Assembly: GCA_046294265.1 (NCBI GenBank)
Contig: JBKBKC010000009.1
Location: 1 to 64,000 of the forward strand
Origin: JBKBKC01 sp046294265
GTDB lineage: Bacteria; Pseudomonadota; Alphaproteobacteria; Rhodobacterales; Rhodobacteraceae
Direction of reading: 5' to 3'
DNA: 64,000 nt
The position numbers and the translations under genes were made by a program. Shown here one piece after another: positions 1 to 8,283 of this stretch. A model generated the notes under the pieces. The model was not told the DNA's origin. It saw only the letters and a program-made list of their open reading frames with translations, and searched no databases. Position 1 is the stretch's first letter. Every line of letters begins with the position of its first letter.

Positions 1-54
1 AAATGGTTTCAGACGCTCCATCTGGGCGTCGCTCAGCCAGTAAAGGTTGCTCAT
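1..54 (-). CDS. IS5-family transposase, N-terminal fragment
   Basis: The start codon is at 54-52 on the minus strand and the visible peptide is MSNLYWLSDAQMERLKPF. This closely resembles the opening of IS5/IS427-type transposases, which commonly begin MSNLYWL followed by D-A-Q-M. A GAGGAGA-type Shine-Dalgarno lies 9 to 10 bases upstream, around 63-70. The catalytic DDE domain would lie outside the window. I am confident of the family but cannot say whether the gene is intact. Confidence 0.75.
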   Translation of the reverse strand, partial: MSNLYWLSDAQMERLKPF

Positions 55-120
55 CGATCAGGTCTCCTCGCGCAGCCTGAATCACGCCAACAGCCTGAAA
101 TCAATGGGTCTGGAGCCTAG
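1..120 (-). mobile_element. Left end of an IS5-family insertion sequence (truncated by window edge)
   Basis: The minus strand starts at position 120 with CTAGGCTCCAGACCC, which looks like an IS terminal end containing a CTAG-type target. About 65 bases later it enters a transposase open frame that runs off the window at position 1. The N-terminal transposase residues match the IS5 group (IS427-like subgroup), which favours short TNA/CTAG targets. The element begins within or immediately after the stop codon of the OmpA-like gene at 117-2339. Only one end is visible, so length, completeness and the other inverted repeat are unknown. Confidence 0.7.
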
Positions 121-2339
121 CGTTCTGTCAGCTTCAGCTCGATCCGCCGGTTCGCAGCCCGCGCCTGCGGGCTGTTGCCCTCCGCTACCGGCTGCCATTC
201 GCCAAAGCCGGTGGCCGCCATCCGGTTCGGCGGAAAGCCCAGCACATCCTGCATGTAGCGCACGACCGACAGCGCCCGCGCCTGGCTGAGGGCCCAGTTG
301 TCGGCGAATGCTCCTGCGCCGGACAGGGGCACGTTGTCGGTATGCCCGTCCACACGGATGATCCAGTCGATCCCCGGCGGAATAGACTCCGCCACTTCGT
401 TCAGCGAGGCCACCACGCCCGCGATCTGCGCCTGCCCCTCAGGAGCGAGATCTGCCGAGCCGACCTGGAACAGAACCTCGGAGGAAAACACGAACCGGTC
501 GCCAACGATCCGCACGCCCTCGCGCCCCGCCAGAAGCCGCCGCAACTGGCCAAAGAAATCCGACCGGAACTGTTCGAGATCCTGCTTTTCCGCCTCCAGC
601 CGCGCGCGCTCGGCGGCCTCCATCTCGGCCCGGCGACGCTGCTCGGCGGCGACCTGCGCGAGGGCCGCGTTCAGGCGGCTGCCAAGCGCCTCGACCTGCA
701 CCTGTGCCGCCACATCCCGCGCGCCGGCCTCGTCCAAAAGCGCCTGCAGCGCCCCAAGTTGCGTGCGCAGGGCCGCCACCTGCTCATTCAGAAGCGCCAC
801 CTGCCGCTGTGCGCCAAGCCCAGCGTCGCGTTCCTGCGCCAGCGCAGCCTCTGCGGCGGCAAGCCGGGCGGCGCGCGCATCGCCTGTGTCGGCGGCCTGC
901 GCGGCCTCGGTCCGTGCTGCGGCCAGCAGCGTCAGCGTCTCCTCGGCCCGCCGCCGCTGTTCCTCCAGCGCCAGCGTCATCGCAGTCAGTTCAGCATCCG
1001 CACTGGCCAGTCGCGCGCGCAGGGCTTCCGCGGCGGCCAGGTCGGCCAGCCGCTGCCGCTCTATCTCGCTCAGCGCACCCTCCGTATCAGCCAGCCGCGC
1101 GCGCAGCGCCTCGGCCGCCGCCGCCTCGGCCAGCCGCGCGCGTTCGGCATTGTCCAGCGTGGTCTCCGCCAGCGCCAGCTGCCGCCGCGCCTCGGCCAGA
1201 TCGGCGGCCGCCGCCAGCCGCGCGGTTTCATCCTCGGTCAGCGCGGCCTGCGCCTCCGCCAGCATCCGCCGCGCTTCGGCCAGCGCCGCCACCTCGGCCA
1301 GCCGCGCCGCCTCAGCCTCGTTCAGGGCGCTTTCGGTGCCGACCAGCCGCGCGCGCAGCGCCTCCGCCTCCGCGCCCGAGGCGGCGACGACCCGGCCCAG
1401 TTCGTCGGTCAGCCCTGCCACCGCCGCGCGCAAACCGTCGCGTTCGGCCACCGCACGCGCCTCGGCCTCGGTCAGCGTCGCCAGCCTCGCGGTCAGCGCC
1501 GCCACCTCCTGACCCTGTGCCACCCCCTGCGCTTCGGCCGCCCGCAGCCTTGCCAGCGTATCGGCCAGCGTATCCGCCCCTGCGGTCACCTGCGCCGCCA
1601 ACGCGGCCCCCCGCGTCTCGGCAGCCTGCAACCGCGCAAGGGTGTCAGCCAGCGTCGCCTCGCCCTCGGACATACCGGCGCGCAGGTCGGCCACCAGCGC
1701 ATCCAGCGCATCCGACCGCGCCGCCGCAAGCCGTGCGGCCTCGGCGCCTGCGTCGATCTCGGCCCGCGCGGCGGCAAGTGCGAGGGTCAACGCCTCCTCT
1801 TGCGACACCAGCCGGGCCCGCGCGGCCTCGAGATCAGCCACAGTCGCCGTCAGCCGCGCGCCTTCGCCCGTCAGGCGGTCACGGTCGACCAGCAAGGACG
1901 CGACCTGCGCCTCGAAATCCGCGATACGGCTGCCCGCCGCCGCGAGATCAGCCTCCCGCGCGGCCAGCGATGCGGACAACGTGGCGATCATGCCCGCCTG
2001 TTCGGCCCCCGTCGCCTGTGCCTCGGCCAGACCCGCCGACAGCCGCCCCACCTCATCCTGCAAACCCTCGCTGCGTTGCCGCTCCAGCCCCAGCGCATCC
2101 GCGAGTTCCACGACCTGAACCGTAAGCGCATTCAGGATATTTTCCTGCAACGCGATTTCTGCCGCGCGGGCGTCCAGTTCGGTGCCCTGCGTCGAGATCG
2201 TGTCACGCAGCACGGATTGCACGATCATGAAGATCGACAGCACGAACATCAGGACGAGCAGAAGCGCCGTCATGGCATCGACGAAACCGGGCCATGATGA
2301 CCCCGCCATGCGCGCCCCGGTCCGCCGCGTCAGTGCCAT
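117..2339 (-). CDS. MotB/OmpA-type peptidoglycan-binding protein with a very long coiled coil
   Basis: This 740-residue protein has three parts. An N-terminal membrane helix (about residues 17-42) contains FVDAMTALLLVLMFVL, whose Asp sits where MotB/ExbD/TolR stators carry the proton-binding Asp. A very Ala/Glu/Arg/Leu-rich coiled coil follows (about 43-590), with recurring ALRARL and ARLAE units. The C-terminus is an OmpA-like domain (about 600-740) with the DGHTDNVPL and NRRIELKL motifs that bind peptidoglycan. It lies 3 bases downstream of the MotA/ExbB-like gene, so the two are almost certainly co-translated and form a stator-like complex across the inner membrane. The stop codon coincides with the end of the adjacent insertion sequence. 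The process it powers is unknown. It is not a flagellar motB by context, since no flagellar genes are nearby. Confidence 0.85.
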   Translation of the reverse strand: MALTRRTGARMAGSSWPGFVDAMTALLLVLMFVLSIFMIVQSVLRDTISTQGTELDARAAEIALQENILNALTVQVVELADALGLERQRSEGLQDEVGRLSAGLAEAQATGAEQAGMIATLSASLAAREADLAAAGSRIADFEAQVASLLVDRDRLTGEGARLTATVADLEAARARLVSQEEALTLALAAARAEIDAGAEAARLAAARSDALDALVADLRAGMSEGEATLADTLARLQAAETRGAALAAQVTAGADTLADTLARLRAAEAQGVAQGQEVAALTARLATLTEAEARAVAERDGLRAAVAGLTDELGRVVAASGAEAEALRARLVGTESALNEAEAARLAEVAALAEARRMLAEAQAALTEDETARLAAAADLAEARRQLALAETTLDNAERARLAEAAAAEALRARLADTEGALSEIERQRLADLAAAEALRARLASADAELTAMTLALEEQRRRAEETLTLLAAARTEAAQAADTGDARAARLAAAEAALAQERDAGLGAQRQVALLNEQVAALRTQLGALQALLDEAGARDVAAQVQVEALGSRLNAALAQVAAEQRRRAEMEAAERARLEAEKQDLEQFRSDFFGQLRRLLAGREGVRIVGDRFVFSSEVLFQVGSADLAPEGQAQIAGVVASLNEVAESIPPGIDWIIRVDGHTDNVPLSGAGAFADNWALSQARALSVVRYMQDVLGFPPNRMAATGFGEWQPVAEGNSPQARAANRRIELKLTER

Positions 2340-2342
2340 GGG

Positions 2343-3554
2343 CTATCGCCCCCCGCCCCGGCTCAGTTGGCGGATGGCCGTGGTCAACGCGGCAAGATCG
2401 GTGCGCAGGTCGGTGATGCTTTCCTGCCGTCCTGCTGAAATCTCCTCCAGAATCCGCAAAAGCTGCACGTCGATCGAGCGCAGGCGCATCCGGCTTTCGG
2501 CGTCCACGCCGCCCGCTTCGGGCGGCTCGGCAAGCCGCGCCGACAACGCCTCTTGTGCAAGGGCGATGCGCTCCAGAAGCGTCATCTGCTCGGGCACCTG
2601 ACCGCCGTCGCTCTCGATCCGCTGCGCCAGCCGCTCCACTGATCCCGCCAGCCGCAGGATGCGGTCGTCCAGCACAGCGCGCCCCGCCTCGGCGCGCGAC
2701 GACAACGCGATCAGCCCCTCCATCTGCGCCTCGATCCGCTGTGCATAGTCGCCCAGAGCCCCCGCCAGAACGCCGCCATCACCGCCCCCCTCACCCTCGG
2801 CCGCCAGACCGATGCGGGTGATGGTCGAGGTCCATTCCTCGAGTTCGCGGTAAAAACGGTTCTGACCGTGGCCTGCAAACAGCTCCAGCAGCCCCACCAC
2901 CAGCGAGCCCGCCAGCCCCAGAAGCGATGAGGAAAATGCCGTCCCCATCCCACCCAGCTGCGCCTCAAGCCCGCTCATCAGCTTGTCGAACACCTCGACG
3001 GCGGTTTCCCCCTCCTGCGGGGCGAGGGCGCGGATTGTGTCCACCACCGCCGGAACGGTGGTCGCAAGGCCGTAGAACGTGCCCAGAAGGCCCATCAGGA
3101 TCAAAAGGTTGACGATATAGCGCGTGATGTCGCGCGCCTCGTCGATACGCTGCGCGACCGAATCGAGGATCGACCGCTGCGAGGTGGTCGAGATCTGCAA
3201 CCGCGCCCGCCGCGCCGCCAGCAGCGAGGCGAGGGGTGCCAGCAGGCGCGGTGCATTGCCTGCGTCAATGCCGGGGCGGCCGGCCGCGAAACCCTCTATC
3301 CAGTTGACCGAGGAGATCAGTTGCACCACCTGCCAGACGCAGGCGACAACGCCAATCAGGAACACCACGCCGATCGCGCCGTTCAGCCAGACATTGGCCT
3401 GCACCACACCGGCCAGTTGCGGCAGCATCAGCCAGCCGCCGGCCACCACCAGCCCGACTACCAGCAGCATCAGCACGATCTGGCGCACCGGCTGGGTGAA
3501 TGATGGCCGCAAGGCCGCGGCAGGAGTGTCCATCGGTTCGTGTCTGCCCTTCAT
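2343..3554 (-). CDS. MotA/TolQ/ExbB-like membrane protein
   Basis: This protein of about 400 residues has two early hydrophobic segments (about 27-45 and 56-78). A second membrane pair lies around 150-170 and 205-230, including LLILMGLLGTFYGL and SLLGLAGSLVVGLLELF, which are the TM3/TM4 signatures of the MotA/TolQ/ExbB proton-channel superfamily. A cytoplasmic C-terminal helical tail follows. It is the first gene of a two-gene unit with the MotB/OmpA-like gene. I keep the ATG at 3554. A second in-frame ATG at 3533 has an AAGGG about 13 bases upstream and is an alternative start. Rhodobacterales genomes commonly carry such a pair, annotated only as a biopolymer-transporter-like protein. Function unknown. 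Confidence 0.8.
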   Translation of the reverse strand: MKGRHEPMDTPAAALRPSFTQPVRQIVLMLLVVGLVVAGGWLMLPQLAGVVQANVWLNGAIGVVFLIGVVACVWQVVQLISSVNWIEGFAAGRPGIDAGNAPRLLAPLASLLAARRARLQISTTSQRSILDSVAQRIDEARDITRYIVNLLILMGLLGTFYGLATTVPAVVDTIRALAPQEGETAVEVFDKLMSGLEAQLGGMGTAFSSSLLGLAGSLVVGLLELFAGHGQNRFYRELEEWTSTITRIGLAAEGEGGGDGGVLAGALGDYAQRIEAQMEGLIALSSRAEAGRAVLDDRILRLAGSVERLAQRIESDGGQVPEQMTLLERIALAQEALSARLAEPPEAGGVDAESRMRLRSIDVQLLRILEEISAGRQESITDLRTDLAALTTAIRQLSRGGGR

Positions 3555-3651
3555 TTTCGCCGGTCCAGACTAGGGCGGTCCAACCCGGCGCCGCAACGCT
3601 TGCCCGCGCACAGGTCCAAGACTTCCATCACAAATCCCCGATCCGACACAA

Positions 3652-4188
3652 TCACCCCTCCCGCAGCGCCCGCACGCGCGCCGCCAACCGCTCCAATCCC
3701 GCATCGGCAATGCCCAGTTCCGCAAGATGCGCCGCCGTCGCATAGAGATAGTCGCAGTTTTCGCCCTTCCCGCCCCGCGCCGCCGCGATCACCCTCGCCT
3801 GCTCCTCGGCCGACAGGCCGCCGCAATACTGCGCATGGTTGCGGTTGATGACGTAGCACAGGGCGGTGAGGGCCGCGCCCTCCGCCTCCACCTCAAGCCA
3901 GTCCTCCAGGTAGGCCGACGAGATCAACTCCCGCTCGCGCAGACCCGCGAGCGTGGCCGCCTCCGCCCCCTCCGCCACACGGAACGCCACCCCGTCGCAC
4001 GCGCTGTCCGGGTCGTGGTCAAGCGCCAGCACGAGGCCCGGCTCCTCCATGCTGCCGCGATGGTGGATCGACCACATGCAGAACCCCCGCCGCCAACCAC
4101 GCGCCCGCGCCAGCCGCCGCTCGGCCACCGGAAAGCCGGGGTCCCAGATCAGCGACCCATAGCCAAACACCCAGAGCGGTTGCCGCAT
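3652..4188 (-). CDS. chaC: Gamma-glutamylcyclotransferase (ChaC family)
   Basis: ChaC enzymes release 5-oxoproline and Cys-Gly from glutathione in the cytosol. The N-terminus WVFGYGSLIWDPGF carries the family YGSL substrate-binding loop. The segment GLRERELISSAYLE supplies the Glu expected to be catalytic, by analogy with the REAVLGGY region of animal ChaC1. At 178 residues it has the usual length for bacterial ChaC. I start at 4188 because AAAGGG lies 6 bases upstream; an in-frame extension to 4227 adds 13 unconserved residues. It is divergently transcribed from the DUF2125 gene across 62 bases, so the two promoters lie close together. A glutathione synthase gene (55884-56828) and a glutathione S-transferase gene lie elsewhere in the window. 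Confidence 0.88.
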   Translation of the reverse strand: MRQPLWVFGYGSLIWDPGFPVAERRLARARGWRRGFCMWSIHHRGSMEEPGLVLALDHDPDSACDGVAFRVAEGAEAATLAGLRERELISSAYLEDWLEVEAEGAALTALCYVINRNHAQYCGGLSAEEQARVIAAARGGKGENCDYLYATAAHLAELGIADAGLERLAARVRALREG

Positions 4189-4250
4189 CGCTGGCCCTTT
4201 CCCCTTTGGCGCTTTAGATACCGGCAAGCTTGCAATGGAAAGGGGCGGCG

Positions 4251-5270
4251 ATGCGCTGGCTTATCTCTGTGGTCGTGGTCGCGGCCCTCCTCTGGGCGGG
4301 CCTGTGGTTCGCGGCCTCGACAGCGCTGCGCCGCGGCACGGTGGCGGGGTTCGATGCGATGAACGCGCAGGGCCTGGTCGCTTCCCGGTCGGACATCGCA
4401 GTGATGGGCTTTCCCAACCGGCTGGACCTTACGCTGACCGAACCACGGTTCCTCGACCCGGTCACGGGCGTGGGCTATGATGCGCCCTTCCTGCAGCTTT
4501 TCGCGATGACCTGGCGTCCATGGCACCTGATCGCCGCCTTTCCGCCCGAGCAGCGCCTGACCTCGCCTGCGGGCGAGGCGGCCCTCGGCGCGGGCAGGTT
4601 GCAGGCCAGCCTCATCGTCACGCCCTCGACCACGCTGCCGCTCGACCGGCTGGCGCTGGCAGGCGATGCGCTTGTCCTCAGCCTTGCGCCGCTGGACGCC
4701 GCCCCTTCCCGTATCACGCTCGACAGCCTGCGCCTCGGCACCCGCCGCGACCCCTCGCGCGCGAATACGCATGAGATCGGCCTCGACATCGCGGGCATCA
4801 CGCCCGACCCGGCCTTTCGGGCCGCACTCCCTGACGCCTCCGACCTGCCCGAACGGATCGAGCGCCTGCGCATCGTCGCCTTCGCGGGTCTCTCGGCGCC
4901 GCTGGACCGCCATGCCGGGGAAACCCGCCCCGGCCTGACCCGGCTTGACCTCAGGGAGGCGCGTTTTGCCTGGGGTCCGATCCTGGTCACCGCCGAGGGC
5001 AGCATCCTGCCCGATGCCACGGGCCTTGCCGAGGGCCGCATCGACATCCGCCTGACCGGCTGGCAGTCGGCGCTGGACGCCGCCATCGCCGCCGGTCTCA
5101 TTCGCCCCGAGATCGCGCCCACCTGGGCCGAGCTTGCCCGCCGCCTGTCGGACACCTCGCCCGACCCCGCGCGGATCGACCTGCCCTTGACCATGTCGCG
5201 CGGGCGGATGAGCCTTGGGCCCTTTCCCCTCGGTCCCTCCCCCCGCCTTGTCGGCGCCCCACGGGGCTGA
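4251..5270 (+). CDS. DUF2125 domain-containing protein
   Basis: The protein has 339 residues and one N-terminal hydrophobic segment (about 2-22, WLISVVVVAALLWAGLWF), suggesting a signal anchor and a periplasmic body. The remainder resembles the alphaproteobacterial DUF2125 family, which has an FDAMNAQGL...GFPNRLDLTL-type opening, predicted beta structure and no known catalytic motif. I chose the ATG at 4251 because AAAGGGG lies 5 bases upstream; the frame can extend to a TTG at 4230. Family function is unknown. It is divergent from chaC and convergent with nadD, and is separated from nadD by a copy of the AAATATCCC intergenic element. Confidence 0.8.
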   Translation: MRWLISVVVVAALLWAGLWFAASTALRRGTVAGFDAMNAQGLVASRSDIAVMGFPNRLDLTLTEPRFLDPVTGVGYDAPFLQLFAMTWRPWHLIAAFPPEQRLTSPAGEAALGAGRLQASLIVTPSTTLPLDRLALAGDALVLSLAPLDAAPSRITLDSLRLGTRRDPSRANTHEIGLDIAGITPDPAFRAALPDASDLPERIERLRIVAFAGLSAPLDRHAGETRPGLTRLDLREARFAWGPILVTAEGSILPDATGLAEGRIDIRLTGWQSALDAAIAAGLIRPEIAPTWAELARRLSDTSPDPARIDLPLTMSRGRMSLGPFPLGPSPRLVGAPRG

Positions 5271-5291
5271 CGTCTGCCCTTTCCCGATAGT

Positions 5292-5305
5292 CCAAATATC
5301 CCCGC
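5292..5305. repeat. AAATATCCC intergenic element, copy 1
   Basis: The convergent gap between the DUF2125 gene and nadD contains CCAAATATCCCCGCC, preceded by TTCCCGATAGT. The same arrangement with one mismatch recurs on the minus strand at 53371-53406. This copy lacks the strong G-rich hairpin seen beside other copies. Confidence 0.6.
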
Positions 5306-5314
5306 CAGAGGCTC

Positions 5315-5932
5315 TTAACCCCTCCACTCGCCGCGCGCGCGGATGGCGCTTGAGGACGCCTTGACCATGGGCAGATGCACGAAACACCAGGCTGGCGGCG
5401 CGGCACGGCGCAGGGAGCAAGGGCCCACCCGCGCGCCCTGGAACGCCCGTGCGGCGGGCGCCAGCAGCGCCCGCGCGCCCTGCCCGGGCCGCGCCAGAAC
5501 CCCCACCGCGACAGTGCGCAGAATGTCCTGCCAGTGATCCCACCGGTGGAACTGCGCCAGGTTGTCCGCCCCCATCAGCCAGACGAACCGCACCCCCGGA
5601 TAGCGCGCGCGCAAGCGCACCAGCGTCTCGGCCGTGAAACGCGTGCCCATCCGCGCCTCCACATCCGTGACCACCACGCGGGGATGGTCCATCACGGCCC
5701 GCGCCCGCGCGATCCGCGCGGCCATGGGGGCCGGACCACGGGCCTTCAGCGGATTGCCGGGGCTGACGAGCCACCAGACCCGGTCGAGCCCGAACCGCTT
5801 GAGCGCCTCGCGGGTGATGTGCGCGTGCCCCACATGCGCGGGGTCGAACGACCCGCCCAGCAGGCCTATCACCTGTCCCCGCGCCGCCATCGGCCAGCCC
5901 TGCCGCAAATCCATCCCCTTTCCAAGACCCAT
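5315..5932 (-). CDS. nadD: Nicotinate-nucleotide adenylyltransferase
   Basis: NadD joins nicotinate mononucleotide and ATP to make deamido-NAD in NAD biosynthesis. The N-terminal GLLGGSFDPAHVGH contains the nucleotidyltransferase (H/T)xGH motif and the GGSFDPxHxGH signature. FVWLMGADNLAQFHRWDHW is the middle NadD signature, and the C-terminal SSSAIRARG corresponds to the usual ISSTxIR loop. Length (205 residues) is normal. The annotated start at 5932 has no clear Shine-Dalgarno. The second Met, at 5914, is immediately preceded by AAAGGGG, too close for ideal spacing. nadD usually lies near proA/rsfS; here it stands alone and convergent with DUF2125. Confidence 0.93.
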   Translation of the reverse strand: MGLGKGMDLRQGWPMAARGQVIGLLGGSFDPAHVGHAHITREALKRFGLDRVWWLVSPGNPLKARGPAPMAARIARARAVMDHPRVVVTDVEARMGTRFTAETLVRLRARYPGVRFVWLMGADNLAQFHRWDHWQDILRTVAVGVLARPGQGARALLAPAARAFQGARVGPCSLRRAAPPAWCFVHLPMVKASSSAIRARGEWRG

Positions 5933-5989
5933 GTCCGCGCCCGATGTGGCGCGGGCGGGGCGGGGATGTCAACGCGGGCGCGCGATCCG

Positions 5990-6036
5990 TTGCGCCCCGC
6001 AACCACTCTCCCTTTGCGCCCCGCAACCACTCTCCC
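5990..6036. repeat. Tandem direct repeat, two copies of a 24-bp unit
   Basis: Two near-perfect copies of a unit starting TTGCGCCCCGCAACCACTCT lie at 5990-6012 and 6014-6036, followed by a partial third TTGCAA. They sit in the gap between divergent nadD and the GNAT gene. They may be an operator or a simple replication-slippage duplication; the sequence alone cannot decide. Confidence 0.7.
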
Positions 6037-6091
6037 TTGCAATGGCGCGCGTGGTCGTCCAACGCTGATCCGCTCCGCTCCGCAGGCTCCG

Positions 6092-6574
6092 ATGCCATCC
6101 TTGCCAACCGCCATCACCCCCGCCGACCCGGACAGCGCCGCCGCCGCGGTCTGCCTTGCCGCCTACTTCGCCGAACTGGCCCGAAGGTTCCCCGAAGGCT
6201 TCGATCCCGGCCCCGGCCCCCACGGCACCGCCTTCCGGTCGCCGCATGGCGTATTCCTGATCGCGGGCGACCCGCCCATGGGATGCGTCGGCCTGTGCCC
6301 CGGCCCCGACGCCGCAACCCGCGAGGTGAAACGCCTCTGGGTCGCCCCCGCCGCGCGCGGCACCGGCCTCGCGCTGCGGCTGATGCGGGCGGTCGAGGAT
6401 GCCGCCCGCGCCATGGGGGCGCGACGTCTAGTCCTTGACACCCACCCGGCGCTGTCCGAGGCCATCGCCTTCTACGCCCGCAGCGGCTGGCACCCGGTCC
6501 CGCGCTACAATGACAATCCCTACGCCGGTCATTGGTTCGCCAAAGACCTTGGCGCGGCCCCGCCCAAGGGGTAG
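6092..6574 (+). CDS. GNAT family N-acetyltransferase
   Basis: This 160-residue protein has the GNAT core. The beta4-alpha3 segment REVKRLWVAPAARGTGLALR contains the acetyl-CoA pyrophosphate loop (R-x-x-G-x-G/A type, here ARGTGLA). The LVLDTHPALSEAIAFYARSG segment is the usual beta5-alpha4 region ending in the YxxxGW-type motif. The substrate cannot be inferred. I start at the ATG at 6092, where similarity to the fold begins; the open frame extends far upstream but that part overlaps nadD on the other strand. ettA follows 33 bases downstream. Confidence 0.85.
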   Translation: MPSLPTAITPADPDSAAAAVCLAAYFAELARRFPEGFDPGPGPHGTAFRSPHGVFLIAGDPPMGCVGLCPGPDAATREVKRLWVAPAARGTGLALRLMRAVEDAARAMGARRLVLDTHPALSEAIAFYARSGWHPVPRYNDNPYAGHWFAKDLGAAPPKG

Positions 6575-6607
6575 AACGCGCCAAGCGTCGCACAAGGGGA
6601 TAAGATC

Positions 6608-8263
6608 ATGGCCGCCTATCAATACATCTACCACATGGAAGGCGTGTCCAAGACCTATCCGGGCGGAAAGAAATGCTTTGAGAATATCCACCTGAACTTT
6701 CTGCCCGGGGTCAAGATCGGCGTCGTCGGCGTCAACGGTTCGGGCAAGTCGACCCTGCTGCGCATCATGGCGGGCATGGACACCGATTTCAAAGGCGAGG
6801 CCTGGGCGGCAAAGGGGGCCAAGGTCGGCTATCTGGCGCAGGAGCCGCATCTTGACCCCACGCTGGACGTGAAGGGCAACGTGATGCTGGGGGTTGCCAA
6901 GGAGACGGCCATTCTTGAGCGCTACAACGAACTCGCCATGAACTATTCCGACGAGACGGCGGATGAGATGGCCCAGTTGCAGGACCAGATCGACGCGCAG
7001 AACCTGTGGGAGCTTGAGGCGAGCGTGGGCGTTGCCATGGATGCGCTGCGCTGCCCCGCCGACGATGCCGACGTGGAAACCCTGTCGGGGGGAGAGCGCC
7101 GCCGCGTGGCGCTGTGCCGGCTGCTCCTTGAAAAGCCCGACATGCTGCTTTTGGACGAACCAACCAACCACCTGGATGCCGAATCCATCGCATGGCTGCA
7201 AAAGCACCTTATCAACTACAAGGGAACGATCCTGATCGTCACGCATGACCGCTATTTCCTGGATGACATCACCGGTTGGATCCTCGAATTGGACCGCGGC
7301 CGCGGCATTCCCTATGAGGGCAACTACTCCAGCTGGCTGGAGCAAAAGGCCAAGCGGATGCAGCAGGAAGCGCGCGAGGACAAATCCAAGCAGAAGGCGC
7401 TGGAAAAGGAACTCGACTGGATCCGCTCCGGTGCCAAGGCGCGGCAGGCCAAGGGCAAGGCCCGGATCGCCAAATACAACGAGATGGCGGGCCAGACCGT
7501 GCGCGAACGCGCCACCACCGCGCAGATCATCATCCCCAACGGGGAACGGCTGGGCAACAAGGTGATCGAGGTCGAGAACATCTCGAAATCCATGGGCGAC
7601 AAGCTGTTGATCGAGAACCTGTCATTCTCGGTGCCCCCCGGCGCCATCGTCGGCGTGATCGGCCCGAACGGTGCGGGCAAATCCACCTTGTTCCGCATGA
7701 TCGTGGGGTCAGAGACGCCCGACAGCGGCACAATCACGCTGGGCAACACCGTGCAGCTTGCCTATGTGGACCAGTCTCGCGACGCGCTCGACCCCGACAA
7801 GACCGCGTGGGAGGAGATCTCTGGCGGCGCCGAGGTGATCCATCTGGGCGATTTCGACGTGAACAGCCGCGTTTACGCGGGATCCTTCAACTTCAAGGGT
7901 ACCGACCAGCAGAAAAAGGTGGGGTTGCTGTCGGGGGGGGAGCGGAACCGGGTGCACATGGCCAAACTCCTGCGCTCGGGCGGCAACGTGCTCTTGCTCG
8001 ACGAACCGACCAACGATCTGGACGTCGAAACCCTGCAGGCGCTGGAGGCGGCCATCGAGGATTTCGCGGGTTGCGCCATCATCATCAGCCACGACCGGTT
8101 CTTCCTTGACCGGCTCTGCACCCACATCCTCGCCTTCGAGGGCGACGCGCATGTGGAATGGTTCGAGGGCAACTTCGAGGCCTACGAGGCCGACAAGGTG
8201 CGCCGTCTGGGCCCCGATGCGCTGGAACCGAAGCGCGTCAAGTACAAGCGGTTCGCGCGTTAG
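6608..8263 (+). CDS. ettA: Energy-dependent translational throttle protein EttA (ABC-F)
   Basis: This is a 551-residue soluble ABC-F ATPase with two ATP-binding cassettes in tandem. The first has Walker A GVNGSGKST, signature LSGGERRR and Walker B LLLDEPTNHLD. The second has GPNGAGKST, LSGGERNR and LLLDEPTNDLD. A charged P-site interaction linker (about residues 240-300) lies between them. EttA binds the ribosomal E site and gates the first peptide bond according to ATP/ADP level. The opening YQYIYHMEGVSKTYPGGKK is characteristic of EttA rather than Uup or YheS. Start at ATG 6608, with AGGGG 8-12 bases upstream. It is followed at 20 bases by the MaoC-like gene. Confidence 0.96.
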   Translation: MAAYQYIYHMEGVSKTYPGGKKCFENIHLNFLPGVKIGVVGVNGSGKSTLLRIMAGMDTDFKGEAWAAKGAKVGYLAQEPHLDPTLDVKGNVMLGVAKETAILERYNELAMNYSDETADEMAQLQDQIDAQNLWELEASVGVAMDALRCPADDADVETLSGGERRRVALCRLLLEKPDMLLLDEPTNHLDAESIAWLQKHLINYKGTILIVTHDRYFLDDITGWILELDRGRGIPYEGNYSSWLEQKAKRMQQEAREDKSKQKALEKELDWIRSGAKARQAKGKARIAKYNEMAGQTVRERATTAQIIIPNGERLGNKVIEVENISKSMGDKLLIENLSFSVPPGAIVGVIGPNGAGKSTLFRMIVGSETPDSGTITLGNTVQLAYVDQSRDALDPDKTAWEEISGGAEVIHLGDFDVNSRVYAGSFNFKGTDQQKKVGLLSGGERNRVHMAKLLRSGGNVLLLDEPTNDLDVETLQALEAAIEDFAGCAIIISHDRFFLDRLCTHILAFEGDAHVEWFEGNFEAYEADKVRRLGPDALEPKRVKYKRFAR

Positions 8264-8283
8264 ACCGCAGGGGGTGGGGGGGC

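Noticed and set aside
298..2125. Long plus-strand open frames opposite the coiled-coil gene, rich in Arg, Ser, Ala and Pro
   Set aside because: They are antisense frames of a highly repetitive GC-rich gene, have no family motifs and no ribosome binding sites.
117..3554. Zorya anti-phage system (ZorA/ZorB) for the MotA/MotB-like pair
   Set aside because: In Zorya the long tail is on ZorA and ZorB is short; here the long coiled coil is on the B subunit. No ZorC/ZorD or ZorE gene is adjacent, although the window edge hides one side.
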